Assembly (NCBI RefSeq): GCF_003597395.2
Contig: NC_133769.1
Location: 177,224,541 to 177,288,540, forward strand
From: Chelonoidis abingdonii
Lineage: Eukaryota; Chordata; Testudines; Testudinidae
Direction: 5' to 3'
DNA length: 64,000 nucleotides
Under the pieces are notes generated by a model, which was given only the letters and a program-made list of their open reading frames with translations, did no database searches and was not told where the DNA came from. How positions within the stretch are numbered: position 1 is the stretch's first letter; the number at the start of each line of letters is the position of its first letter. Below, in pieces: positions 47,340 to 64,000 of the stretch. The position numbers were made by a program, and so were the translations under genes.

Positions 47340-49770
47340 ATAATCTAATAATAGAATAACCACAGGTATGCGGTGAGTCTGTCCTATTTCTTGCAGTCTG
47401 TCCTGAATCTGGCATTCTCAGCTGTGACCCACTGAGTCACAGTGACAGTGTGGCTGTAAGTGATGTGTATATTACTGACACTTCAGTCTATCATTTGGTC
47501 AGTTCACCTAGTGGCTGCATGTAGATGTTGGAAAGGCCTGGAGAGAGAATTATTCTTTGTGGATTCCACAAGTGAGAGGTCTAGTGATTCAGATGTAGTT
47601 TCCCATAAGTACTCTTTGAGTCCTTCCTGGATGGATGCACCCAAAACATTTTAGTGCATTACTCTGTAACCTTGCCACTTCTCTCAAATGAGATGGCAGT
47701 ATCTCCTGGGCAACAGTATCAAATGCTGCAGAGAAGTCCATGAGGAGGAGAATGGATGTCTGCCCTCTATCTGTTGGCAAGAAGAGCTCATCTATCAATG
47801 ACACTAAAGCTGTTTTAGTTCCATTGTCTGGCCTGAATCCAGATTGTGCCTGGTGTAGAGTATTCAGTTCAGTTAGATGAAAAACTTGGCCTTCAGTAGC
47901 TTATCTGTGAACGTGCTTAGGAATATGAGGTTTGACATTGGGTGGTTGTTTTCTAGAACCATCTTGATTGGACTAGTACATGTTTGAAGGGAGAAGGGAA
48001 GATTCCTTCTCTGAATGATGTGTTGGCTATTTTGGTCAGGACAGGAGTGGCACCAGATGCTAATAGCACCAAGCCAATGCTAGTGGCACCAAGGGAAGAG
48101 GGGCATGGGTTGGATTCTCAAGTAGGTTGACTCTTTTTGGGCATCCAGAACTTCTTGAGCAAATGTACTGAACTGTGGGAGTGCAGGTGAGTGGATCCAT
48201 GCTGTTTAAGAAGACTTCCCAAATGAATTGTTCAGGAATGTAAGATAACAGTATTTTGCAGCACTTGATGCTCGATACTGGTGCAGTTTGTAGGCACTCA
48301 AAGTTGTTAAAGCAGTTTGCCACCCTGGATAGCAACTTAGGGCTGGATGTGGCAGTTTCAGTGGAGGCTGATAGAGAAGTTCTCTTGGCCTGTAATACAG
48401 CCCACCATTGGTTTTGAGGAATTTATATTTGGTCCTGTGTGCATCAGCCTTTATTTCCCACCATTTTTGTACGTGAGTTTCCATCCCTCTCTCCATCCAG
48501 CACACAGTGTCAGAAAACCAATCAGATGCATGTGGGCGATTTAGTAGGAAGGGGCTGTTTGGGGCCAGCATGTCAATGGTGTAGAATAGTATACGACGAT
48601 GACTCACTCGGTCTTTGACTCCCTGCCGTGTGGATGGAGTGCTGTTGTCCTTTAGCAGGCTTTGGAATATATTGGCATATGAGAGTCTCTTCGGTCAGAT
48701 CAGGATTATTGGTCTATCATGTTGCCTGCAAGCTGGAAGGTCTCTGACCACTGCTTTAATGAGGCCATAGCCCATTCAAGACGATGGCTAGGTTGTGATG
48801 ACTTCTGTCTTACATACAGGCTCCAGCTCAGGTCCATAGTAAACCAGCTGCTTGAGTTACACCTGAGATGACCTGTGAAACTCCTAGGAAGGCAAGTGAG
48901 GAGATGAGTTTGGGGGCTTTTGCCTTGTAGCCTTGTTGATTTTATTAATGTCAAATGATGAGTAATCTGTGTGTATTTCACCACCATTGCCAACAAGATT
49001 TCTGAGCTCCTTTATGATGAATCCTTGAGTCTGTGGTGGCCTGTAAATTAGCATAAAATCTGTTAGCTTTGGCTCTGGTTTCTAGCATAAGTGTATGAAT
49101 TTGAAAGAAGTTGTCTTTCTTGAGGGACCTCTGTTGCATTTGATGTTTGCAGAGATGATTAATACAGTGCTGCCTGCCTTCTTGTCTTGTTTTGTTCTGT
49201 GATGTACTGATTATCCTGGAGGAATTGGTTGGACTAGCACAGGGCTCCTGGTGTCATCCAGCTACGTCTCAGTGATGCAGCCTTTTTCAGGTGCTTCATC
49301 GCTGGCATAGTCACTATTTCAGTTTTTTCCTAATGGCAGATCTTGTATTAATCAACATCAATTTTAGTTTGCGTGGTTTGTGCTGTCTTCTTTTGACCTA
49401 TTCCTAAATAATGATCCTGTGCAGTGTATGGGTGATAAGATGTCTGGAATCTGGTTTCTTATATATGCTCTTCTGTTTTCTTGGGCTGTTCCTCCCAATT
49501 TAACAACGATAAGTGAAGTGGATTGTGTCACGGAATGGTCCAAGTTAAGGAACAGTTGTCTTGTTTGCTAGATGCTAGAGGAAAGGCAGATCTCCTGTAT
49601 ATCTTTTTGGTGCAGCAACCTGCTTGAGTCCTTGGAAGGGGAGGAGCTTGAGGAATGTGTTCCTGAAGTAGTGTTGGGTGCGCTGGAAGCGTGGTGGCAT
49701 GCCATCCATGGAAGTCTTGCCACTGTCATTACCGTTGCTAGGTAGGCTTGATCCCCACAAGAGAAAACAT
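47340..49770 (-). mobile_element. L2-like LINE, endonuclease and reverse-transcriptase part
   Basis: On the minus strand: 49190-49330 has a TETWL-like endonuclease stretch; 48206-48607 ends SSAAKYCYLTFLNNSFGKS as in L2 linkers; 47589-47830 reads FRPDNGTKTALVSLIDEL then ILLLMDFSAAFDTV, the RT motif A with its Asp, and GRTQRVLMGNY; 47500-47580 has SRPLTCGIHKE. Many stops and frameshifts; inactive. It continues at 43180-44140. Confidence 0.8.
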
Positions 49771-51035
<1,265 letters not shown>

Positions 51036-51199
51036 TGAGTAATATTTTTAAATTCTAAAACATTGCTGTTAATAGTAGCTAAATATTTTTTTAAAATTTA
51101 GAGAGAGGTATAACAAGTTACAAGAGCTGGAAGTTGATGCTAGACAATTTCGGACTGGAAATAAGGTGCACATTTTTAAGTGAGGGTATTTAACTATTG

Positions 51200-51383
51200 G
51201 CACAACAGTCACTGTGGTGGATTCCCCATAACCAGAAAAATTTAAATCAAGATTTGATATTTTTCTAGAAGGTATACTCTAGTTCAAACAGGAATTAATT
51301 CATGGAAGGCCTATAGCCTTCATTATACGGGAGGTTGGACTAGATGATCATAATGGTCCCATCTGGTTTTATAATATATGAAA
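51200..51383 (+). repeat. CR1-type LINE 3' end
   Basis: Frame near 51240 reads PEKFKSRFDIFLEG, a CR1/L3 C-terminal sequence, followed by GGAGGTTGGACTAGATGATC and ATAATGGTCCCATCTGG, the typical 3' end. Includes a stop. Confidence 0.8.
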
Positions 51384-52487
51384 ATTAAAAAGTGTGGTTT
51401 TACTAGCTCTTTGATTATTATTAGTCCTAAAATTTATGATGATAGCTTTATAAGCAACTTATATGAGTCATGGAGGAGTGTGGTTCTTGTGCTACTACTG
51501 TTACTAAAAATATTGTTCTTAAACAAAGGTTTAAGCAACATTCCACTTCTAAACTAATTGGCTTGGAGTTATCCAGTGCTTTATAATGGCTATGGTAGTC
51601 TCATTAAGTATTCTTGTACTGAGACATCAAGCTTTTGTTAGATGTAGCTATGTGTTTCTGATTAAACCATAATACTCACTGTAGGTTTATACTGGATTGT
51701 TAGTATAAATAATTCAAAACACATCTCACTTAGAACAATAAAATATGGGATAAGAGAGCATGTGGAAATAGAAAATGAGATTTATGAACAGTTGGTAGCA
51801 AGCATATGTATGGGGACTGGTTGTTAGTTCACTGAGGGCAGCATAGAAAAGGAGAAATTAACACTTTTTTAAAAAAAAAAAAAAAAAAAAGGTTGGGGGA
51901 TCACAGGTAGAGGATGGATATCTTACCATTTTTCTGACATTCATATCCACTTTGAGGCCTGGATGAACCTAAACGATGCTGATTTACTGCTGTTTTTGTA
52001 GACAATTGTAATGCAAAACTTCAAAGAACGAGGCGTCTATGTAATTATCTGTGTGCTAACAAATTTTATGCCTTTTATCCTATATGTTGTGGCAAAAATC
52101 AAATAAATGCACTTAATAAAATTGTGCTGTTCTTTTGGCACATGCCCTATCTTTAGATTTTTCCATTTTATTTCTTGCTGATATTAACATTTGAAACTCC
52201 TTTTTTAGTGATTTCTAGCTTCTAACCTACTCTGTTGATATCATTTATATGAATATGAAGGCCAATAGTGAGCAAGACAAAAGTAACCTGAATTCTCCAT
52301 TTTGAATGCTTGAATGTTGATGTGTTTATTATTGATAAATTTTGCTGTAATATTCTTTATTGTTCCTCTTTCTCTCTTTTATTTATTTATTTTTTAAATT
52401 GGAATTAACATGGAGGCTTTTCCTGCAAAAATGAGTTGGCAGTTTGAGAAATTGTCAGACAGCTATTTTGTAAATGTGCATTAAGGC
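51384..52487. other. ARL6 intron 4, unannotated
   Basis: AT-rich, with a poly(A) run at about 51870-51890. Nothing recognised. Confidence 0.4.
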
Positions 52488-52565
52488 TGGGATTTTCAAA
52501 GCAACCTAAGGGTATTAGGTGCCAAATTTGGATACGATTTGGATGCCAAATTCCCAGAAACTGCT
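52488..52565. repeat. Degenerate palindromic repeat, left arm
   Basis: GGCTGGGATTTTCAAAGCAA, CCTAAGGGTATTAGGTGCC match the arm type at 21468 and 85-185. A poly(T) run follows at 52566-52588. Confidence 0.5.
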
Positions 52566-52848
52566 TTTTTTTTTTTTTTTTTTTTTTAATTTCAGTCAAA
52601 GCGTGTGATAGGAGGAACACCTTAATGCCAATTTTTAATACAGTGATGTCCTATGTGGGAGAAAATCAGTGTGTGCACAACTGGTTAGTTTTCATTTGTA
52701 TCATGTCCACAGTTTGAGTATAATTTCTTAGCGGTAACACTGACACTACAGTGCACTTTAATATCAATATCCTCCCTATCCAGTGCAGTTCTTTTATCTA
52801 TATGGGATTTAATTCCAGTTAAAAGTAGGACACAGAAAAGCAATAGAC

Positions 52849-53032
52849 CTCTACCTCGATATAACGCTGTCCTTGGGAGCCAAAAAACCTTACCACGTTA
52901 TAGGTGAATCCGCATTATATTGAACTTGCTTTGATCCACCAGAGTGCGCAGCCCCCCTCCCCCCCGGGGCACTGCTTTACCGCATTATATCCGAATTCGT
53001 GTTATATTGGGTCGCATTACATCGAGGTAGAA
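52849..53032. mobile_element. Mariner-like MITE (copy 1)
   Basis: Inverted ends CTCTACCTCGATATAACGC and GCATTACATCGAGGTAGAAG with TA flanks. Internal GTTATAGGTGAATCCGC and GCACTGCTTTACCGCATTAT shared with the copy at 60023. Confidence 0.75.
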
Positions 53033-53260
53033 GTATATAATAAACTAGTAAAGATAAGCAAGACAGCCATTTTTCTGTACTTGCAAAGTTAATCTACAGG
53101 TCTGATCTAGACCTGTGCACATAAATAGGTACTTCCAAGTATTTGACACTCTTGGACTTTTTTCATATCTGACTTACACCTCTCTCTTCAAGGGTACATA
53201 ACTTGAAATCTGATTTAATGATGCATATGGTATCTTGACTCTCGAATATTGTCCCTGTTA

Positions 53261-53292
53261 GAGTGTGTGTGTGTGTGAGAGAGAGAGAGAGA
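53261..53292. repeat. (GT)n(GA)n microsatellite
   Basis: GTGTGTGTGTGTG followed directly by AGAGAGAGAGAGA. Confidence 0.85.
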
Positions 53293-53857
53293 CAGACATA
53301 GGAGAATCTTGTTTCTTTGTAAGTAAATATATGCTAGAATTGTAACTTCACGATAGTATTATTGTACAAACCTGATGTTAACACTTCATTTTGGTAGTTT
53401 CAGATATGCTGGAACATTCACAGCAAATATTAAGCATTTGCTTACAATTTATTTAGCTTTTTATGCAATATACACCAATAAGTGTGGGCCTAGTCATGCA
53501 ATCTTAACTTGGCCAAATTTCCCACTCTCTTCAATAGCAGTGGTACGTGATCAAGAACTGCAGGATTGGGTTGTATTGTGGAGATGAGAGGGGATGAACA
53601 TACTGGTAGCTGACCTTCAAGGAAGATTAAGATGCAGAGAAAAAGATTACAAAAAATTCAGTAAAATGCAAAAATATTTATAAGGGTTTCTTGTATACAG
53701 TTCAGAAAATGCATTGATATACTGTTATAAACATTTTCAATTTTTCTTTATTAGAAAGCAAAAATAACTCTCAATATTAAGTCTACAAAGTCGCTAGTTG
53801 AATTGAGTATGCATACTGAAAGTGTGTCTGCATTCTTCAAGATACTGATGGTTTAGA

Positions 53858-53995
53858 CCATAGGGTCTCAAATCGTGGTCTGTGGACCAACAGTGGCCCA
53901 TGAGCTCCATTCAGGTGGTCCGTGGATAGTTCCCTCTAAGGTGAGCGCCTGGACGACTGCACATGAGAGAATGAAGGGCCATCCAACTAATTAGT
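53858..53995. mobile_element. Decayed hAT-like fragment
   Basis: AGGGTCTCAAATCGTGGTCT, TGGACCAACAGTGGCCC, GTTCCCTCTAAGGTGAGCGC: sequence order of a hAT family with a CTCAAACTGTGGTCCGCGG start. Right end missing. Confidence 0.5.
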
Positions 53996-54178
53996 GGCTG
54001 TGAAATTGATAGTTTTTATAGCAGAAAAGTTACACTGTTAACCAAAAGGCCAGATTTCAGAAACTGACCTCAACTCAAAGGTTTTTAGCAAAAATCTTCC
54101 CTGAGATTGTAGAAATAGCTAGACAGCTCTGCATGGGAAAGGAGTAAGGAAAATATTTTGAAAGGCTTTTGTTGGTAA

Positions 54179-55730
<1,552 letters not shown>

Positions 55731-56860
55731 CAGAGCTCAAGAGGTTATCTAATCCATTTTTCCCATGCATGATTAGGTATACCTAGATCATCCTTGACAG
55801 CGGTGTTTCTCTAATATGTTGTTAAAAACCTCTGAGTATGGAGATTCTACAAACTGCCTAGTAAACTTGTTCCAGTGCTAAAACTCCTTTACTGTAAACT
55901 AAGTGATTACTTCTTGCTGTACCCTCCATGGACATGGAAAACAATTGATCACCAGCCTCTTTATAACAAGCTTTTGCATATTTAGAGACTATTATCATGT
56001 TCCCCCTCAACCTTCTCTTCTCTAGACTAAACATGCCCAATTCTTTCAACTTTTCCTCATAGGTCATGTTTTCCAAATCTCTCACTATTTCTGTAGCTCT
56101 CCTCTGGACTCTGTCCAGTGTGTTCACATCTTTCTTAAAGTATGGTGTCCAAAACTGGACACTGTATGTAGTCCAGCTGAGACCTGAGAACAGCATTTGC
56201 GTTTTTCACAACAGCATTGCACTAACTCATATTCAACTTCAGACCCACTCTGATCCACAGTGTTTTCTGCTGTACTGCTGCCTTGCTAGTTGTTCCCTAT
56301 TTTGGCTATTTGTGCATTTGATTTTTCTTTACTAAGTGAAGTACTTTGCACTTTAGTATTTAATCTTGTTAATTTTACACCAATTCTCCAATTCATTAAG
56401 ATAATTTAATTCTTCTTCCTCCCAGTTTGCTGTCCACACATTTTAAAAGTGTATTCTCCATTCCATCTTAGTTAATGAAAATACTGAATAACTCCAGATC
56501 CAAGACAGATCCCTGTGGAACCCCAATTGATGTGTCCTTTCAATTTGACAGGAAACAATTTATAACTACTGAGTATGCTCTTTCAATCAGTTGTGCACCC
56601 ACATTATAATAACTTCATCTAGTTTGCTTATGAGACTGTCCTGTAGGACTGTGTCAAAAGCTTTACTGGGGTCCAGATATATCCTATCTACTGCTCTCTC
56701 CTCACCATTATGCGCGTTATCCTGTCAAAGAAGGAAATTAAGGTGGTTTGGCATGATGTGCTCTTGACAAATCAGTGTTGGCTGTTACTTATCACCTTAT
56801 CCTCTAGGTTTGACTATGCTTGATTAAAGTAGTTTCAGATTTATTCAGTTAATACCTAGA
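55731..56860 (-). mobile_element. CR1-type LINE, old 3' half
   Basis: Minus frame 55858-56196 reads [52 protein letters not shown], the CR1 C-terminal domain also present at 32549. Further right (56620-56800) fits the reverse-transcriptase domain in broken frames. Confidence 0.85.
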
Positions 56861-59836
<2,976 letters not shown>

Positions 59837-60022
59837 TAAAGTACTATTACCTCATCTTTTTTGTTGTTGTTTGAAATGTTCAACTTTTAGCTATTCCATA
59901 TCATTCACTATCCTATTACTTAAATGAGAGCAAACCAAATAAAACGCTGTAACTTTTCACTGGCATCTGAGTAGGTACAGGGCTTTGTATAATATTGCTA
60001 TGAAATCTGGTTGAAAAAAATA

Positions 60023-60209
60023 CATCTCTACCTTAATATAATGCTGTCCTTGAGAGCCAAAAAATCTTACTGCGTTATAGGTGAAACTGTGTTACCTTGA
60101 ACTTGATTTGATCCGCTGGAGTTAGTAGCCCTTCCCCCCGCAGCACTGGTTTACCGTGTTATATCCGAATTCACGTTCTATCGGGTGGCGTTATCTTGGG
60201 GTAGAGGAG
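60023..60209. mobile_element. Mariner-like MITE (copy 2)
   Basis: CATCTCTACCTTAATATAAT on the left, GGGGTAGAGGAG on the right, TA flanks. Internal sequence aligns with 52849-53032. Confidence 0.7.
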
Positions 60210-60663
60210 TATTTAATTTTGTAAAATAATGTAGAGTTGGGTTTGAAAAATTTACCAGAAATCTACTAGCCAGAAATTGAATCAGAGTAGTTGCCCGCAG
60301 TGGAGTTTGGAGCCGTGTCCAAGTGGGAAGAACAACCCCACTCGCTGTTGCTGGGAAGTGAAATGGTGGTAGATTCTTACCAGAGTGCTGGTTGGTTTTC
60401 ATGATTGGCTGGCCAATGCAACTGGGACTTAATAGCAGCTGTACTGGGCAAATCTACCCCTACATACTTCTACTCCTGTGCAGACCTTCTCCCTCTTGCA
60501 GTCTGCCTCTATGCAAGCCTCTGTGCACATGGAGCAATGGCAAATGAGTGGTAAATGCACAAGAAAGGAAGAAGAAAACTTGCCGGGGGGACACACCATT
60601 GGAGGATTTTTTTGATGGCATTGTTTGCATTGTTCAGTGTTGCGTGCACTTTGTTTTATTACT

Positions 60664-60743
60664 GTTAGTCTATAAGGTGCTACAGGACTCTTTGTTGCTT
60701 TTTACAGATCCAAACTAACACGGCTACGCCTCTGATACTGTTC
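60664..60743 (+). repeat. Penelope tail fragment
   Basis: GTTAGTCTATAAGGTGCTAC, AGGACTCTTTGTTGC, CAGATCCAAACTAACACGGC, TACGCCTCTGATAC: the tail of the Penelope family in plus orientation. Confidence 0.85.
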
Positions 60744-61017
60744 TGGTATAATGCAGAGTGGAAAAAATATTTCAGAATAGTGTCCATCCAGAGAAACTAT
60801 ACTAGAATACTTCTAGCGAAATAGTTAAATGTGCTCATTCATGTAGGCATGGCCTACGTCTTGGTAAAGAATAATATGCCTGACACTGGCACATGCTGCA
60901 TTTGGAGATATTCTACTGTACTTACCACATAGTTCACAAAATTCAGATGTGATGACCACTTTTACTCAAACCAGTGTCTTTACATGGCTTTTATAGTGTA
61001 ATCTCTGTTTATTTTAG

Positions 61018-61073
61018 TGCTAGTGATGCGCTTAAAGGAGAAGGGTTACAAGAAGGTGTAGATTGGCTCCAAG
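61018..61073 (+). CDS. ARL6: ARL6 exon 7
   Basis: 56-nt exon after TATTTTAG. It completes Cys160 and reads ASDALKGEGLQEGVDWLQ (residues 161-178), ending one base into the next codon before GTAGGT. Gly169 and Leu170 are positions mutated in human BBS3 patients; both are the normal residue here. CAS is the G5 nucleotide-binding loop. Summing exons 2-7 gives 535 coding nt, 178 codons plus one base, exactly the human register with 8 residues left to encode. Confidence 0.97.
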
Positions 61074-61187
61074 GTAGGTCAAATCTACTTCTATTATAAT
61101 TTTATTTTCTTCCCATTAGACTTTGTTTTCATTTTGTAAGTTTTCTTTCATTTCATTTGCCTTGTTTCTATCTATTTCTGCTCTCAG

Positions 61188-61200
61188 ATCAAATCACACA
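61188..61200 (+). CDS. ARL6: Candidate 13-nt ARL6 microexon (long-isoform BBS3L type)
   Basis: ATCAAATCACACA lies between a long pyrimidine tract ending CTCTCAG and a GTGAGT donor. Joined to exon 7 its first two bases complete an Asp codon and it reads D-Q-I-T plus two bases; the canonical form also continues D-Q-I. Because 13 is not a multiple of three, inclusion shifts the frame of the final exon. An included short exon that alters the C-terminus is the reported origin of the retina-associated BBS3L isoform. If the donor is not used, the frame reads CAG TGA and stops. The canonical last exon was not found before position 64000. Confidence 0.8.
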
Positions 61201-62324
61201 GTGAGTACCAGTACCAAACCTGATATTTTATGCCTTTGAGTTTCGTTTTTTTAATATGATTTTCTGCAGCAAGGGCCATTCCAGCAGAGGTGATATTTCT
61301 TTTAAAAAAATTACATACATAAACCCAAAATTACCAAATATTCTTTGTAGAAAAGAAAAACTATTACTAAAAATTAATGTGTACTATTGAAAGTGGGGCT
61401 TGCAGTCTAAGAATGTACTCTTCCCGAAAGGAAGACAATGTGCTCTTGAATCTTTCTTATGTTGCACATAGTAACTTAATTATTTTCCTAGTTACCTTAG
61501 CTGTCATGCTCCAGTGTTCCATATTTATTTTTTCTCCATATTTTATTATCCCTTTCAAGTGTTGAGTAAACAGGCTGAGCAATATATGAAAGTTTCTAGA
61601 AGAACTGGGAGCCCTAGTCCAGGTTAATCTTACAAGAGCACTCTTGAACACCAAATATTTCCTAACTGCATCATATGTGACTCTGTCCTCCACTCAAGCC
61701 ATGACATTTCGGGGTGATTGTGTTTCCACTGAAGTGAATGGCAGTCTTTATTGATTTCAGCAGAATGATTGGGCCCTTGAGGAATAGCCATTTTTTTATG
61801 GATGTCTGGAGGCGAGAGAAGGCTATTAAAATGTATTGTATGGTGTCATATACATTTATAATGATATGGAAGCTGAAAACATCTTAGGCTCTTGCTTCTG
61901 CATTTGTTGTTGGAGCTGTGGAACAGGTTTATTATGAACACTCTGAGTTGCAAAGGGACTCTATCAATTTAAAAATCTAGTCACTTTCAAAAAATGAGTT
62001 AAAAGTACAGCTGGCCAATACAGGGGTTTCCAGTTAATAGTAAAGTTCATGGGTTTGATATTTTGGTTCATTCCAAATTGGAATGAATCCAAGTTTTTCA
62101 ACATTTTCCATGAACTGGAAATCCTGAAAAAAAGTTAACAAAATGTCAATGTCAATTTTACCCTGCAGCTGCCAGGTCTCTCCCCATGGTCTGCAACTCG
62201 GGGGCAGCTCCCTAGGAGTCCAGAAGCCCTGGGGGTTCTGGCCAAGGGAAGTCCACATGGTACATTTGCCCTCGAGCAGCCCATTAAAGGACTTCGTGGC
62301 TCGTTGGCAAGTATCTTAGAAATT
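61201..62324. other. ARL6 last intron, unannotated part
   Basis: No candidate for the canonical final exon. A palindromic-repeat core with CCACTGAAGTGAATGGCAG and ATTGATTTCAGCAGAATG lies at about 61715-61770. Confidence 0.5.
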
Positions 62325-62607
62325 GGCCTTGGCTACACTGGCGCTTTACAGCGCTGCAACTTTCTCACTCAGGGGTGTGAAAAAAACACACCCCTGAGCG
62401 CAGCAAGTTACAGCACTGTAAAGCACCAGTATAAACAGTGCCCCAGCGCTGGGAGCACAGCTCCCAGTGCTGCAAGCTAATCCCCATGGGGAGGTGGAGT
62501 ACCTGCAGTGCTGGGAGAGGTCTCTCCCAGTGCTGGCGCCGGGACCACTCTCGCACTTCTAAGTGCTCCCGCGGCAGCGCTTTGGAGTTTTGAGTGTAGC
62601 CAAGCCC
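62325..62607. mobile_element. Hairpin-rich PIF/Harbinger-like MITE
   Basis: Ends GGCCTTGGCTACACT and AGTGTAGCCAAGCCC are inverted repeats. The left third folds into a long hairpin (62338-62430), followed by shorter hairpins built on GCGCTGGGAGC / GCTCCCAGTGC and CTGGGAGAGGTCTCTCCCAG. Confidence 0.7.
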
Positions 62608-62610
62608 TAA

Positions 62611-62773
62611 GGGTATGTCTAAACTGTGATTAAAACCCCTGTGGCACCAAGTCTCAGAGCCTGGGTCAGCTGACTATAAAATTCTAGTGTAGACATTCAG
62701 GCTCAGGCTGGACGCTGCCTCTGAGACCTACTCCGCTTGCAAGGAGATCTTTTATTGTAGTATAGACATATCC
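62611..62773. mobile_element. PIF/Harbinger-like MITE
   Basis: GGGTATGTCTAAACTG and AGTATAGACATATCC are inverted ends, flanked by TAA and TGA. It shares its left TAA with the neighbouring MITE's right edge. Confidence 0.65.
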
Positions 62774-63564
62774 TGAGAGCAATACTTCTTAAAGTACCTA
62801 TCTTGAGTGTTGTGAGGGCTGATTATTTAATCTATATGTTAATGTTTGTGCAATCTGTGGAAGATGTTAAGCACTGTAACTATAAAATATTAAATCCTCC
62901 TATGACTAATTATTAAAAGAAGTGCACTACTTTCTTCTTGTTTGGGACAAGGATTAAAGAATGGAAGACAGAGTGATACATTTACATTATACTGATCATC
63001 GCACATGCAGCAGTCTCATAATTACATAAACTGTATGAGATGTTTATGTAATGATTTTAATGTTTTTCGTGCAGTCTGTGTACTTCTGTGAGTTTTTTTA
63101 TAGTGCTTAGCACAATGAGGCCCTGATTTTGTTTGAGTCCTTGAGTGCTACTGCTAAACAAATAGTAACAAATCCTACATTTAGGTTAGTAGGATCACTT
63201 GAATTTCCCTCAGTCTAATGCACATTTCTGAAATTAGGAGTTCATTAATTATTATAACATAATTTAAAATAACTTGGTTTAAATCTAGTTGGGAACAAAA
63301 GTCAATATTTGTGCAAGGCCTTTTATAAGAAGCTGTGTAATTTGCTCGCCACCCGTATTTTGGTATTCTGTTCTGAGCAAGCCACTAGATGTCAGTAATG
63401 ATCCAAAATCCATTACAGCTAAAGTAAATGTTGATCTTAATTCAAATTGCAGTAAAGTATTGCTTTGAAATCAGGTACTATATTTTGCATTATCTCCATT
63501 TATTCCCAAGTACTAGAGAACTCTGTCTATTCAGGTCTCATCTGGTGACTTGAGTGACATAGGG
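62774..63564. other. ARL6 last intron, unannotated part
   Basis: AT-rich; nothing recognised. Confidence 0.4.
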
Positions 63565-64000
63565 TGTCATGGTATAATTCCCCACTCTGAACCTTAGCCT
63601 CCAAAAGATGGGGTACCAGAATGAATTCCTCTAAGCTCAATTACCAGCTTAGTACTTGTAGCGCTGCCACCAACCAGGAATTCCAGTGCCTGGTACACTC
63701 TGGTCCCCCCAAAACCTTGCCCGGGGAACCCCAAGACCCAGATCCTCTGGATTCTTACACAAAGAAAGCCCTTCCCCACCGTTCGCCTCTCCCAAGGCTT
63801 CCCCTCCCTGGGTTAACCTTGGAAGATACTGTGATTCTATAACTCCTGAATCACAAAAACAGAGAGGAATTCCTGTCCTCCCTCCTTCTCTATCGCCTCC
63901 TCCCAGACTCTCCTGAGAAGAAAGTAAATCCTAACACAAGAGAAAATTAACCTTTCTCTCCCCCTCCTCTCCTTCTCTCCACCAATTCCTGGTGGACTTC
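63565..64000 (+). mobile_element. LTR-like element, cut by window end
   Basis: Begins TGTCATGGTATAATTCCCCA, then CTCTGAACCTTAG, AGCTCAATTACCAGCTTAG and CGCTGCCACCAACCAGG, the same order as the start of the minus-strand element at 39438-40267. The pyrimidine-rich stretch from 63860 on continues past the window. Confidence 0.6.

Noticed and set aside
61201..64000. Canonical final ARL6 exon in the window
   Set aside because: No acceptor followed by a DQIQTVKT-like sequence was found; it is presumed to lie beyond 64000.

Overview
The window looks like nuclear DNA of a non-avian sauropsid, most likely a turtle, with a crocodilian as the main alternative. The reasons are old, slowly decaying CR1, L2 and MIR copies side by side with many hAT and PIF/Harbinger-type MITEs, a Penelope-like element with a GIY-YIG domain, a DIRS-like retroelement, and two vertebrate genes split by long introns. 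The organism call rests on repeat content and protein similarity recalled from knowledge; no search was run.

Two real protein-coding genes are present, both on the + strand. First, the 3' end of EPHA6 (Eph receptor tyrosine kinase): the last kinase-lobe exon (7729-7922), the SAM exon (14093-14242) and the terminal exon with the stop (16710-16824). The rest of the gene lies left of the window. Second, ARL6/BBS3, an Arf-like GTPase of the Bardet-Biedl ciliary system: a CpG-rich promoter (about 30350-30960) with a well-formed RFX X-box at 30598-30611, a candidate non-coding first exon ending at 30671, and coding exons at 38258-38407, 41841-41902, 50966-51034, 54232-54326, 59706-59835 and 61018-61073. 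Together these encode 178 residues in register with the 186-residue human protein. A 13-nt microexon candidate at 61188-61200 matches the kind of exon that produces the vision-associated long isoform BBS3L. The canonical last coding exon was not found and is probably to the right of the window. EPHA6 followed by ARL6 in the same direction is the arrangement known in mammals.

The remaining DNA is intronic or intergenic, and the recognisable part is mostly transposable elements, several caught in nested insertions with readable target-site duplications (TSDs). A DIRS-like element (about 9965-13205) is interrupted by a Penelope-like element with an 11-bp TSD. A second Penelope copy (15530-16546, 13-bp TSD) sits in the last EPHA6 intron. 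Three hAT-type families recur three times each, and one family has landed inside two others. A CR1 remnant (31190-32810) is cut by two hAT elements. A long L2-like LINE (43180-49770, minus strand) in ARL6 intron 3 is cut by a hAT, an unclassified repeat and a CR1. LTR-like sequences of one family lie in opposite orientation at 39438-40267 and from 63565 to the window end. There is an 872-base assembly gap (10556-11427) inside the first Penelope copy.

I saw no CRISPR array, tRNA or rRNA gene, operon or bacterial-style regulatory element. I found no wholly new biological system; the most notable items are the ARL6 microexon, the ARL6 X-box and the DIRS/Penelope nest.
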